This document shows positions 54,104-63,302 of a DNA stretch of 64,000 bases, piece by piece (the first letter of the stretch is position 1; every line of letters starts with the position of its first letter). A model generated the notes under the pieces. It made no database searches. It was given only the letters and a program-made list of their open reading frames with translations, and had not been told where the DNA came from. This stretch comes from Alphaproteobacteria bacterium (GTDB lineage Bacteria; Myxococcota_A; UBA796; CAJQPC01). Made by a program: the position numbers and the translations under genes. Location: the NCBI GenBank assembly GCA_020632795.1, contig JACKEV010000006.1:616501-680500 (forward strand), written 5' to 3'.

Positions 54104-56269
54104 ATGAGAGCCTGGAGCCTGGTCGCGCTGCTCGTGGCAGCGTGTGGGGACAAGGAAGCCGAGACCGGCACCCCCGACGACACCGCGGAGACCGCCGAGC
54201 CCGACGACACGGCCGTCGCCGACGACACCGGAGAGACCGGCGAGGCCGACGACACCGGGGAGGTCGACGACACCGGCGAGACCGGCGGACCCGACGACAC
54301 CGGTGAGGCCGATGACACGGGCGAGGCCGACGACACCGGGGAGGTCGACGACACCGGCGACACCGGGTTCGGCGACGACACCGGCGACACCGGGTCCGGC
54401 GACGACACCGGCGACACCGGGTCCGGCGACGACACCGGCGACACCGGCGACACCGGGGCCACCCTGAGCTGCACCAGCCCGGTGACCTACACCGGGGACT
54501 ACCGCTACGGGCAGGGGACCGACCCCTGCACGTTGGGCAATGAGGTCCGGGTCACCGGGGACGTGACCGTCTCCTACACGACCCTCTCCGACCTCTCGGT
54601 CCTGTCCTGCCTGTGCGAGGTGGACGGCGACCTGGAGATCCGAAGCGTCACCGGCCTGACCGACGTGACGCACCTCAGCCGCCTGACCACGGTGGGCGGG
54701 ACGCTGCGCGTGGCGAACCTGTCCTCCCTGGCCAGCCTGGAGGGCCTCCACAACCTGACGACTGCGGGCGAGGTCTACGTCCACACCCTGCCGGCGCTGG
54801 TGGACCTCAACGGGCTGCGCGGCCTCACCGCCGTCCCCGACTACCTGACCGTCGGCTACGCCGACCTCCTCACCGACCTGAGCGGCCTCTCCGGCGTGAG
54901 CCTGGGGGGCCTGTACCTCACCACCAACCCGTCGATGACCTCGCTCAACGGGCTGGCCGCGCAGACCGGCCTTAACAACCTCATCCTCGACGACGTGCCG
55001 CTGACCTCCCTCCACGAGCTGGGGGGCGCCGGGCCGCTCAGCCAGCAGGTGAGCATCGGCGAGTGCGACGCGCTGACGGACCTCACCGGGCTGGAGGGGG
55101 TCTCCAGCGGCGTCTCGACGCTGCGGCTCTACGACAACGGCGCGCTGGCCGACCTCTCCGCGCTCGCTGCGGTTCGGAGCGTCGGCGACCTCTGGATCGG
55201 GACCAACGGCGCGCTGGCGGACCTCTCGCCCCTGGCGGGCATCACCGAGGTCACCGGGGACGCCACCCTGGCCATCACCGGCGCAGCGGACCTCACCGGG
55301 CTGGCCGGGCTCACCACGGTGGGCGGCACGCTGACCCTCTCGAACACCGCGGTCTCCACCGTCGGGCTGGAGCAGCTCCAGTCGGCCGACGAGCTGCTGG
55401 TCCGCGCCTTCACCGGGCCCGATCTGGCCGGGCTCGTGGGCCTGACCGCGCTCAACACCCTCACGATCGAGCGCAACCCGGACCTGCTCAGCCTGGGTGG
55501 CCTGAGCGGCCTCACCTCGGTGTCCGAGGTGGTCATCTACGACAACGACGCGCTGACGGACCTCACCGGGCTGGACAACCTCACCACGGTCAGCGTTGAG
55601 CTGGACATCAACGGGGATGACGGGCTGACCACCCTGGCGGGCCTCGACAGCCTGGACACCGTCGGCACCCTCAAGATCCGCAACAACGCCGCGCTCCTCG
55701 ACACCGAGGGCCTTGGCGCGCTCAGCGCGGTGGGCGTCCTGCGCGTCATCGACGACCCCCAGCTCGCGTCCATCGCCGGCCTGGGGCCGTTCACCCAGGC
55801 GACCGCGATCACGCTCCAGGACCTCCCGTCGCTCGCCAGCCTGGACGGGCTGGACGCCCTGATCCGGGTGACCGGCGCGCTCGACCTGGACGCGGTCGAC
55901 GGGCTCACCGACCTCACCGGGCTGGGGGCCTTGGAGCGGGCAGGGGACCTCGACGTCGACACCTGCGCCGGGCTGACCTCGCTGGAGGGCCTGGACGCCC
56001 TGCAGCGGGTGGACGGCACCTTCTACCTGGACGACAACGACGCGCTGTTGAGCCTGGACGGCGCCGAGGCCCTGCGCCGGGTGGACACGCTGCGCATCGA
56101 GGACCACGACCTGTTGACCGACGTGACCGGCATGCACGGGGTCACCACCGTGGATTCATATCTCTACATCCGATACAATGCCAGCCTCGCGACCGCGGAC
56201 GCTGAGGCCCTGCGGGACGCGATCGGGACGATCGGTGGCGGCGCCTTCATCAGCGGAAATGCGCCGTGA
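54104..56269 (+). CDS. LRR lipoprotein 1 (acidic DTG stalk)
   Basis: 721 residues. Lipobox L-L-V-A-A-C with Cys 14, then a long stalk of D-D-T-G-E and D-T-G-D-T-G units to about residue 118. The N-terminal cap contains S-C-T-S-P-V, D-P-C-T-L-G and the shared C-x-C in L-S-C-L-C-E-V-D-G-D-L-E-I. About two dozen leucine-rich units follow, of the type L-x-x-L-x-G-L-x-x-L-T-x-V-x-G-x-L-x-I, resembling receptor L domains. The C-terminus A-T-A-D-A-E-A-L-R-D-A-I-G-T-I-G-G is shared with all members. It should sit on the outer surface as a binding or adhesion protein; the ligand is unknown. Ribosome site GGGAGG precedes ATG 54104. Confidence 0.85.
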   Translation: MRAWSLVALLVAACGDKEAETGTPDDTAETAEPDDTAVADDTGETGEADDTGEVDDTGETGGPDDTGEADDTGEADDTGEVDDTGDTGFGDDTGDTGSGDDTGDTGSGDDTGDTGDTGATLSCTSPVTYTGDYRYGQGTDPCTLGNEVRVTGDVTVSYTTLSDLSVLSCLCEVDGDLEIRSVTGLTDVTHLSRLTTVGGTLRVANLSSLASLEGLHNLTTAGEVYVHTLPALVDLNGLRGLTAVPDYLTVGYADLLTDLSGLSGVSLGGLYLTTNPSMTSLNGLAAQTGLNNLILDDVPLTSLHELGGAGPLSQQVSIGECDALTDLTGLEGVSSGVSTLRLYDNGALADLSALAAVRSVGDLWIGTNGALADLSPLAGITEVTGDATLAITGAADLTGLAGLTTVGGTLTLSNTAVSTVGLEQLQSADELLVRAFTGPDLAGLVGLTALNTLTIERNPDLLSLGGLSGLTSVSEVVIYDNDALTDLTGLDNLTTVSVELDINGDDGLTTLAGLDSLDTVGTLKIRNNAALLDTEGLGALSAVGVLRVIDDPQLASIAGLGPFTQATAITLQDLPSLASLDGLDALIRVTGALDLDAVDGLTDLTGLGALERAGDLDVDTCAGLTSLEGLDALQRVDGTFYLDDNDALLSLDGAEALRRVDTLRIEDHDLLTDVTGMHGVTTVDSYLYIRYNASLATADAEALRDAIGTIGGGAFISGNAP
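54161..54455 (+). repeat. Minisatellite coding the acidic stalk of LRR lipoprotein 1
   Basis: Imperfect tandem units built on GACGACACCGG and GACACCGGC, in multiples of three bases, encode D-D-T-G-E/D repeats. A unit change would alter stalk length but not the frame. Confidence 0.8.
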
Positions 56270-56318
56270 TGTGATCCGAATCGCCGGTTGAACCCTCTTC
56301 GTGCGCAAGGGAGGCCCC

Positions 56319-57752
56319 ATGCGCATGATGACCGTGGTCCCGTTGTTCACCCTGGCCTGCAGCGCCAGCGCCGATCTTCCAGGAGGGAGGCTGGCGGGTG
56401 CGAAGGTCACTGACACCGGCGGAGGGGAGGCGAGCTGCGCGGACGCGCCGGAGGTGACGTTCACCGACGTCATCGTGGCCGCCGGGGCCGGTCCCTGCTT
56501 CACCAGCAACCGGGTCCGCGTCGTCGGCGACATGCTGCTGACCGACGACCAATGGGAGCCCTCGGAGCTGACCTGCGTCTGCGCGATCGAGGGCAGTCTC
56601 TACATCAATGACAACCCGGCGTTGACCTCGGGACTGCCCTTCTCGAACCTGGAGGAGCTGACCGGCAACCTCTACATCCAGGACAATCCGCTGCTCACGA
56701 CGCTGGAGGGCCTGCACAACGTGCCCAGCTCCGGCGGCGCGGTGTACCTGACCGAGCTGCCCGCCCTGGTTGACATGAACGGGCTGCGCAGCCTGACCTC
56801 CGCTCAGTACGAGCTGCGCATCGAGGAGACCGCGGCCTCGACGGTGGGCCTGGAGCGGTTCGCCTCCGTGGGCCTCCTGCACGTCGAGGACTACGACGGG
56901 ACCGACCTGGCCGGCCTCACCGGGCTGTCCTCCCTGAACGTCCTGCAGATCGACGACTGCCCGAACCTGACCCGCATCGACGGGCTCACGGCGCTCACCC
57001 ACCTCGACACCGCCCGGATCCAGGACAACGACGCGCTGATCGACCTCACCGGGCTCTCAGCCCTGACCGAGGTGGACGGGAGGCTCACCGTCGCCGGGAA
57101 CGACGCGCTGGTCGACTTCACCGGGCTGGAGGCCCTCAGGGAGGTCGGGAACCTGGACGTGCGGAACAACCCGGCGCTCAGCGCCCTCACCGGGCTCAGC
57201 GCCCTCTCCGACCTGAATCGGTTGACCCTGCAGGACAGCCCGCTCGTGACGTCGCTCACCGGGTTGGGGCCGCTCACCACCGTCAACCACCTGACCCTGT
57301 CGCGCCTGGACGGGCTGACCTCGCTGCAGGGGATCGAGGGCGTCACCCGGATCCGACGCGACCTCAGCCTGCGCTTCCTGGACGGGCTGACGGACCTCAG
57401 CGGCCTGGAGGCCCTGGCGCAGGTGGAGGGTCTGTCGATCGAGGGCTGCGGTGGCCTGGAGAGCCTGGACGGCCTGGACGCCCTGTCCACGGTCACCGGG
57501 GAGCTGTACCTCTGGTCGAACGACGCGCTGGAGCGGCTGGACGGGGCCGAGGCGCTGCGCACGGTCGGGGAGCTGACCGTCATCGAGCACGACGTGCTGG
57601 TCGACGTCACCGCGCTGCACGGCCTCGACGAGGTCACCGACGGCCTCGAGATCCGCGGAAACGCAAGCCTCGCCACGGCGGACGCCGAAGCCCTGCGCGA
57701 CGCCATCGGGACCATCAGCGGTGGCATCACCATCCTCAACAACGCCCCATGA
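56319..57752 (+). CDS. LRR lipoprotein 2 (no acidic stalk)
   Basis: 477 residues from ATG 56319, with GGGAGG upstream. Lipobox F-T-L-A-C-S-A-S followed by D-L-P-G-G-R-L-A-G-A-K-V-T-D-T and no DTG stalk. Cap: A-S-C-A-D-A-P-E-V, P-C-F-T-S and L-T-C-V-C-A-I-E-G-S-L-Y-I. Repeats such as L-I-D-L-T-G-L-S-A-L-T-E-V-D-G run to the shared C-terminus A-T-A-D-A-E-A-L-R-D-A-I-G-T-I-S-G-G. With LRR 3 it forms a closely related pair; the stalkless type would lie nearer the membrane. Confidence 0.85.
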   Translation: MRMMTVVPLFTLACSASADLPGGRLAGAKVTDTGGGEASCADAPEVTFTDVIVAAGAGPCFTSNRVRVVGDMLLTDDQWEPSELTCVCAIEGSLYINDNPALTSGLPFSNLEELTGNLYIQDNPLLTTLEGLHNVPSSGGAVYLTELPALVDMNGLRSLTSAQYELRIEETAASTVGLERFASVGLLHVEDYDGTDLAGLTGLSSLNVLQIDDCPNLTRIDGLTALTHLDTARIQDNDALIDLTGLSALTEVDGRLTVAGNDALVDFTGLEALREVGNLDVRNNPALSALTGLSALSDLNRLTLQDSPLVTSLTGLGPLTTVNHLTLSRLDGLTSLQGIEGVTRIRRDLSLRFLDGLTDLSGLEALAQVEGLSIEGCGGLESLDGLDALSTVTGELYLWSNDALERLDGAEALRTVGELTVIEHDVLVDVTALHGLDEVTDGLEIRGNASLATADAEALRDAIGTISGGITILNNAP

Positions 57753-57763
57753 AGGAGGCCCCC

Positions 57764-59194
57764 ATGCGCATCATGATGACTGTGCCCCTGCTCACCCTGG
57801 CCTGCAGCGCCAGCCCCGATCTCCCCGGCGGGCGGCTGGCGAGCGCCAAGGTCACCGACACCAGCGGGGGGGAGGTGAGCTGCGCGGACGCGCCGGAGGT
57901 GACGGACGCCGACGTCATCGTGGCCGCCGGGGCCGGGCCCTGCTTCTCCAGCGATCTGGTCCGCATCGTCGGCGACATGCTGCTGACCGAGGACCAGTGG
58001 GAGCCTGAGGAGCTGTCCTGCGTCTGCGCGATCGAAGGCAGCCTCTACATCAACGACAACCCGGCGCTGTCCTCGGGGCTGCCCTTCTCGAACCTCGAGG
58101 AGCTGACGGGCGTCCTGTACATCGAGGACAACCCCCAGCTCACCACGCTGGAGGGCCTCCAGAACGTGGACTCGGTCTACAGCCTGCGCCTGGTCAACCT
58201 GCCCGCGCTGGTCGACATGGACGGGCTCCGGGGCCTGGAGGACGCTGGCCTCTCCTTGCGCATCGAGGGCACCGCGGCCTCCACCCAGGGGCTGGAGAAC
58301 CTGGAGACGGTGTTCAACCTGCGCCTCGACGACTACCAGGGCACCGATCTGGCCGGGTTCACCGCCCTGACCGCCGTCAACGATCTGTACGTCGGGAACT
58401 GCCCGAGCCTGACCAGCTTCACCGGGATGAGCGCGCTGGAGACCATGGCCAGCGCCCAGATCGGCCAGAACGACGCGCTGGTGGACTTCACCGGGCTCTC
58501 CAGCCTCACCACGGTCGACGGGGAGCTCTACATCGTGAACAACCCTGTGCTCACCGATCTGACCGGGCTGGCGGCGCTGGGGTCGGTGGGGAACCTGAAC
58601 ATCGTCCAGAACCCCCAGCTCACCTCGCTCGACGGGCTGCAGGTCCTCTCCACGGTCAACCGGCTGACGCTGGACCACAACGACCAGCTCGCGTCGCTCT
58701 CTGCGCTCAGCACGCTGACCATCGTGAACTACGCGGACCTGTCCTATCTGCCCTCCCTGACGAGCCTCACCGGGCTGGAGGGCCTGACCCGGGCGCGGCG
58801 CAACATCTCACTGTACAACCTGGAGGGCCTGACCGACCTCACCGGGCTGGAGGGGCTGACGCGCGCCCAGGGCCTGTCGATCCGCGACCTCGACGGGCTG
58901 GAGACCCTCGACGGCCTCGACGGCCTGGCCACGCTGACCGGCGCGCTGACCATCCGGGACAACGCTGCTCTGGAGCGGCTGGACGGGGCCGAGGCGCTGC
59001 GCAGCGTGGACGACCTGCGCATCTTGTCGAACGGCGTCCTGGTGGACGTCACCGCCCTGCACAGTCTCGACGAGGTCACCGACGACCTCACCATCACCGG
59101 CAACACCAGCCTCGCCACCGCCGACGCCGAGGCCCTGCGCGACGCCATCGGGGCCATCGGCGGGACCGTGACCATCTCCGGAAACGCACCCTGA
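57764..59194 (+). CDS. LRR lipoprotein 3 (no acidic stalk)
   Basis: 476 residues from ATG 57764 (a second ATG at 57749 overlaps the previous stop, but AAGGAGG is placed for 57764). Lipobox L-T-L-A-C-S-A-S-P-D-L-P-G-G-R-L-A and the cap L-S-C-V-C-A-I-E-G-S-L-Y-I-N-D-N-P-A-L are nearly those of LRR 2, so the two arose by duplication; the middle repeats differ more. The closing A-T-A-D-A-E-A-L-R-D-A-I-G-A-I-G-G is conserved. Confidence 0.85.
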   Translation: MRIMMTVPLLTLACSASPDLPGGRLASAKVTDTSGGEVSCADAPEVTDADVIVAAGAGPCFSSDLVRIVGDMLLTEDQWEPEELSCVCAIEGSLYINDNPALSSGLPFSNLEELTGVLYIEDNPQLTTLEGLQNVDSVYSLRLVNLPALVDMDGLRGLEDAGLSLRIEGTAASTQGLENLETVFNLRLDDYQGTDLAGFTALTAVNDLYVGNCPSLTSFTGMSALETMASAQIGQNDALVDFTGLSSLTTVDGELYIVNNPVLTDLTGLAALGSVGNLNIVQNPQLTSLDGLQVLSTVNRLTLDHNDQLASLSALSTLTIVNYADLSYLPSLTSLTGLEGLTRARRNISLYNLEGLTDLTGLEGLTRAQGLSIRDLDGLETLDGLDGLATLTGALTIRDNAALERLDGAEALRSVDDLRILSNGVLVDVTALHSLDEVTDDLTITGNTSLATADAEALRDAIGAIGGTVTISGNAP

Positions 59195-59252
59195 ACCTGA
59201 TCCGTTCGCCCCGTGACAGCCTCTGTGTCAGAGAGAATGACGGGAGGACATC

Positions 59253-61211
59253 ATGCGGCACATGGCGCTGCTGCCCCTGCTGGCGGCCTGCACGATCAAG
59301 GACACCGACGTCCACGACACCGGCGTCATCGGGGAGACCGGCGACACCGAGGAGACCGGGGACACCGGCGAGACCGGCGAGACCGGCGAGACCGGGGAGG
59401 TCGAGCCCCCGAGCTGCGAGGACGCCGAGGTCCACGACGGCGACTACATCGTCGGTCTGGACCCCGAGATCTGCACCGGGGCGTCGCTGGTCCGGGTCAC
59501 CGGACATGTGCTGGCCGGGCGGGAGGACAACCCCGACCTCGCCTCGCTCTCCTGCGTGTGCGGGATCGACGGCAACCTGCGCATCGACGACGACCGCACC
59601 ATCTCCCTCGCGTCGCTCGAGAACCTCGTCGAGATCGGCGGGACCTTGGGGATCTACGCCGGGGACGGCCTGACCGGTCTGGAGGGACTGCACAACCTCC
59701 AGGCGGTCGGCGACCTGGTCCTGGTCGACCTGGGGCTCTTGTCGGACGTCAGCGACCTGCGCAGCCTGACCTCGGTGGGCGGGGGCCTGACGCTCGCCAA
59801 CCTCCCTTCGCTCCGCTCGCTCAGCGGCCTGGAGGACCTCTCGTTCAGCCTCATCCAGCTACGGGATCTGCCCTCCCTCAGCTCGATCGAGCCGCTCGCG
59901 CCGCAGGCGGACCTCCGCTACCTCTCTGTGGAGCGCGTCGGGTTGGAGAGCCTGGCGCCCCTGGGCGGGGCCGGCGGGCTGGAGGACGGGCTGGTGGTGA
60001 GCGGGTGCGACGGGCTCCACAGCCTGGAGGGGCTGGAGGACATCTCCGCCGCGCCCGTCGGGGTCACCCTCACCGACAACGCCTGGCTCAGCGACATCTC
60101 GGCGCTCGGGGGGCTCGTGAGCCTGGAGGTGTTGGAGCTTGGCGGCAACCCCCAGCTCGCCGACCTCTCGCCGCTGGCCGGCCTGACGTCCATCTCCAAT
60201 CGGCTGACCTTGTCCGTCGAGGGCGCCGTCGACCTGAGCGGCCTCGCTGGGCTGGAGGAGGTGCGCGGGACCCTGCAGCTCTTCGACACGGCGGTGTCCA
60301 CCGAGGGGCTGGAGGCCCTCTACCGGGCCGACACCCTGCAGATCGAGGGCTACGCCGGGCCGGACCTGGCGGGCTTCGCGGGGCTCACGACGGTGGTCAC
60401 CCTCAGCGTGGTGGACAACCCCGCGCTGCCGAGCCTCTTCGGGCTGGAGGGGTTGACGTCAGTCACGGACGTCACCCTTCAGGGCAACGACCTGCTGGTC
60501 GACCTGGTCGGGCTGGACGGCCTCACCGAGGTCAGCGGGGAGCTGGACGTCAACCGCAACGTGGGGCTTCGCACCCTCGCCGGGCTGGACAGCCTGGAGA
60601 CCGTCGGCACCCTCAAGGTCCGCAACAACGCCCAGCTCCGGGACGTCGAGGGCCTGGGCAGCCTGAGCACCATCTCCGAGCTTCGCCTCCGGGACAACCC
60701 GCGGCTGGCCTCGCTGGAGGGTCTGGGGCCGATGACGGAGATCGGCGCGTTGACCCTGGAGAACCTGCCCGCGCTGTCGTCCATGGACGGGCTCGGCGCG
60801 GTGGTCGAGGTCGTCGGCGCGCTCGACGTCATCGGGCTGGACAGCCTCACCGACCTCGACGGGCTGCAGGCCCTGGAGGTCGCCGGCTCCATGACGCTCT
60901 CCCAGTGCGCGGGCCTGGAGAGCCTGGGGCGGGCGCGGCGGCTGCGGCGGGTCTATGGCCTGTTCGAGGTGGACGACAACGACGCGCTGCTGAGCCTCGA
61001 CGGGGTCGAGCGCCTGCGGCGGGTCCAGGCGCTTTCCATCCAGGGCAACGCGCTGCTGAGTGACCTCACCGAGCTGCACGACCTCCAGGAGGTCACCGAC
61101 AGCTTCTCCATCGTCAGCAACCCCAGCCTGGCGACCGCCGACGCGGAGGCGCTGCGGGACGCGGTGGGGACCATCGGGGGGGCGGTGGACGTCCGCGACA
61201 ACGGCCCCTGA
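59253..61211 (+). CDS. LRR lipoprotein 4 (acidic ETG stalk)
   Basis: 652 residues from ATG 59253 with GGGAGG upstream. Lipobox L-P-L-L-A-A-C-T-I-K-D-T-D, a stalk of about 30 residues (G-E-T-G-D-T-E-E-T-G-D-T-G) and the cap S-C-E-D-A-E-V, D-P-E-I-C-T-G and L-S-C-V-C-G-I-D-G-N-L-R-I. Repeats such as L-A-G-L-D-S-L-E-T-V-G-T-L-K-V-R-N-N run to A-T-A-D-A-E-A-L-R-D-A-V-G-T-I-G-G. The D-P-E-I-C-T cap is shared with LRR 5. Confidence 0.85.
   Translation: MRHMALLPLLAACTIKDTDVHDTGVIGETGDTEETGDTGETGETGETGEVEPPSCEDAEVHDGDYIVGLDPEICTGASLVRVTGHVLAGREDNPDLASLSCVCGIDGNLRIDDDRTISLASLENLVEIGGTLGIYAGDGLTGLEGLHNLQAVGDLVLVDLGLLSDVSDLRSLTSVGGGLTLANLPSLRSLSGLEDLSFSLIQLRDLPSLSSIEPLAPQADLRYLSVERVGLESLAPLGGAGGLEDGLVVSGCDGLHSLEGLEDISAAPVGVTLTDNAWLSDISALGGLVSLEVLELGGNPQLADLSPLAGLTSISNRLTLSVEGAVDLSGLAGLEEVRGTLQLFDTAVSTEGLEALYRADTLQIEGYAGPDLAGFAGLTTVVTLSVVDNPALPSLFGLEGLTSVTDVTLQGNDLLVDLVGLDGLTEVSGELDVNRNVGLRTLAGLDSLETVGTLKVRNNAQLRDVEGLGSLSTISELRLRDNPRLASLEGLGPMTEIGALTLENLPALSSMDGLGAVVEVVGALDVIGLDSLTDLDGLQALEVAGSMTLSQCAGLESLGRARRLRRVYGLFEVDDNDALLSLDGVERLRRVQALSIQGNALLSDLTELHDLQEVTDSFSIVSNPSLATADAEALRDAVGTIGGAVDVRDNGP
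59327..59402 (+). repeat. Minisatellite coding the stalk of LRR lipoprotein 4
   Basis: Tandem 9-base units GAGACCGGC/GAGACCGGG with GACACC variants encode E-T-G and D-T-G repeats. Confidence 0.75.
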
Positions 61212-61226
61212 GGGGTGGGAGGACTG

Positions 61227-63287
61227 ATGCGCGTGTGGACCCTGATCCTGCTGGCGGCCCTCGGCTGCGGCAACAAGGACATTTCGACCGACGACTCGGC
61301 GGTCCCGACCGAGACCGCCGAGCCCGAGGACACCGAGGACACCGGGGAGACCGGGGAGACCGGGGAGACCGGCGACACGGGCGAGACCGGGGAGACCGGG
61401 GAGACCGGAGACACGGGCGAGACGGGGGAGACCGGGGAGACCGGCGACACGGGCGAGACGGGAGACACGGGTGAGCCCGCGTCGACCCTGTGCGACGGCG
61501 CCGAGGTGGTCGAGGGAGACTTCCACGCAGGGCGAGACCCCGAGATCTGTACAGATGAACGCCTGCGGCGCGTCACCGGGCATGTCAGCGTGCCAAGCAA
61601 CAGAGGAGCGGATCTCGACTCCCTCTCCTGCGTCTGCGCGGTCGACGAGGGCCTCTACGTCGGGGACATGAGCATCACGACGCTGGCGCCGCTGGAGAAC
61701 CTCGTCGAGGTCGGCGGCCTCCTGCAGCTCAGCGGCATGCGCAGCCTCACCGATCTGGAGGGTCTGCACAACGTGCGCTCGGTCGGCTCCCTTCAGGTGT
61801 CGGGGTTGGACGGGCTGAGCGACCTCAGCAGCCTTCGCGGCCTCACCTCCATCAGCGGTCTGGTGACCCTGGACGATCTGCCAGCCCTGACGTCGCTGGA
61901 GGGACTCGGGGGCCTGGCGCTGGCCGGGCTTCACCTTGAGGATCTCCCCGTCCTCACGACGCTCGACGCGCTCGACCCCCAGACGGGCATGCAGTCTCTC
62001 GTGCTGGAGGGGGTCGCCGTGGAGAGCCTGTCGCCGCTCGGCGGCGCCGGGCCGCTGGAGGACGGGCTCTCCATCATCCGGAGCGATGGCCTCACCGATC
62101 TTGAGGGCCTGGAGGGCATCTCCTCCTTCAGCGCCCAGCTCTACCTCGGGGTCAACGCCTCGCTCAGCGACATCTCGGCGATCGCCGGGGTGACGCTGGT
62201 GGATGAGCTCTACCTGGGGCCCAACCCCGCGCTGACCGACCTCTCGCCGCTGTCGTCCCTCGAGACGGTGACCGGTCGGGCCATCCTGGTGGTGGAGGGG
62301 CCCGCCGACCTCAGCGGGCTCTCCGGGCTGCGGGAGGTGGGGGACACGCTGTGGTTGACCGCGACCTCGATCTCCACCGTGGGCCTGGAGGGGCTGCACA
62401 CCGTCGGCACGCTGCTGGTTGACGGCTATGAGGGGCAGGGGCTGGAGGGGCTCACCGGCCTGACCACTATCACCGACCTCGAGGTCATCGACAGCCCGGG
62501 CCTGGTGGACCTGAGCGGCCTGACCGGGCTGGAGACGGTCCGGTTCATCACCATCGAGGGCAACGACGCGCTGACCTCGCTGAATGGGCTGGACAACGTC
62601 ACCGAGGTCACCTGGAATGTGTACATCAACCGCAACGACGCCCTCCGCACCCTGAGCGGCCTCGACAGCCTGCGCACGGTCAACTACCTCAAGGTGAAGA
62701 ACAACCCGCAGCTTCTGGATGTCGACGGGCTGGGGAGCCTCAGCGAGATCACGGCGCTTCGTCTGCGCCACAACGCGCGCCTGGCCTCCATCGACGGCCT
62801 GGGGCCCATCGAGGAGATCGCCTCGATGACCCTGGAGGATCTGCCCGCGCTGGCATCGCTGGAGGGGCTGGAGACCCTGGTTGAGGTGGTCGGCTCGTTC
62901 AACCTGATCGGGCTGGATGCCCTCACCGATCTGAGCGGCCTGGAGGCCCTGGAGGTGGTCGGGTCGATGGAGATCGCGCAGTGCGCGGCGCTGGAGACGC
63001 TGGAGGGCCTCGACAGCCTGCGGCGCGTGTATGGCACCTTCGAGGTGGACGACAACGACGCGCTCGTGAGCCTGGATGGGGCGGAGCGGCTGCGGCGGGT
63101 CGAGTATCTGTTCCTCTACAACGGCGCGCTCCTGGAGGACGTCACCGCCCTGCACGGCGTACAGGAGGTCACCCGCCACCTCTACATCATCTACAACCCC
63201 AGCCTGGCCGACGCCGACGCCCAGGCCCTGCGCGACGCCATCGGCACCATCGGCGGCAACGTGACCATCCGGGACAACGGGCCCTGA
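61227..63287 (+). CDS. LRR lipoprotein 5 (acidic ETG stalk)
   Basis: 686 residues from ATG 61227 (GGGAGG upstream; GTG 61215 would be a longer start). Lipobox L-A-A-L-G-C-G-N-K-D, then a long E-T-G/D-T-G stalk to about residue 84. Cap: T-L-C-D-G-A-E-V, D-P-E-I-C-T-D and L-S-C-V-C-A-V-D-E-G-L-Y-V. Repeats (L-T-D-L-E-G-L-H-N-V-R-S-V-G-S-L) run to A-D-A-D-A-Q-A-L-R-D-A-I-G-T-I-G-G. It is close to LRR 4 along its length. Confidence 0.85.
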   Translation: MRVWTLILLAALGCGNKDISTDDSAVPTETAEPEDTEDTGETGETGETGDTGETGETGETGDTGETGETGETGDTGETGDTGEPASTLCDGAEVVEGDFHAGRDPEICTDERLRRVTGHVSVPSNRGADLDSLSCVCAVDEGLYVGDMSITTLAPLENLVEVGGLLQLSGMRSLTDLEGLHNVRSVGSLQVSGLDGLSDLSSLRGLTSISGLVTLDDLPALTSLEGLGGLALAGLHLEDLPVLTTLDALDPQTGMQSLVLEGVAVESLSPLGGAGPLEDGLSIIRSDGLTDLEGLEGISSFSAQLYLGVNASLSDISAIAGVTLVDELYLGPNPALTDLSPLSSLETVTGRAILVVEGPADLSGLSGLREVGDTLWLTATSISTVGLEGLHTVGTLLVDGYEGQGLEGLTGLTTITDLEVIDSPGLVDLSGLTGLETVRFITIEGNDALTSLNGLDNVTEVTWNVYINRNDALRTLSGLDSLRTVNYLKVKNNPQLLDVDGLGSLSEITALRLRHNARLASIDGLGPIEEIASMTLEDLPALASLEGLETLVEVVGSFNLIGLDALTDLSGLEALEVVGSMEIAQCAALETLEGLDSLRRVYGTFEVDDNDALVSLDGAERLRRVEYLFLYNGALLEDVTALHGVQEVTRHLYIIYNPSLADADAQALRDAIGTIGGNVTIRDNGP
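61326..61473 (+). repeat. Minisatellite coding the stalk of LRR lipoprotein 5
   Basis: About sixteen 9-base units of GAGACCGGG, GACACGGGC and GAGACGGGG type. This is the longest and most regular of the stalk repeats and is the likeliest to vary between strains. Confidence 0.82.
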
Positions 63288-63302
63288 GGCCCTGGAGCAG
63301 AC

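Noticed and set aside
61326..61473. CRISPR-like array
   Set aside because: The 9-base units are in frame inside a gene and have no spacers.
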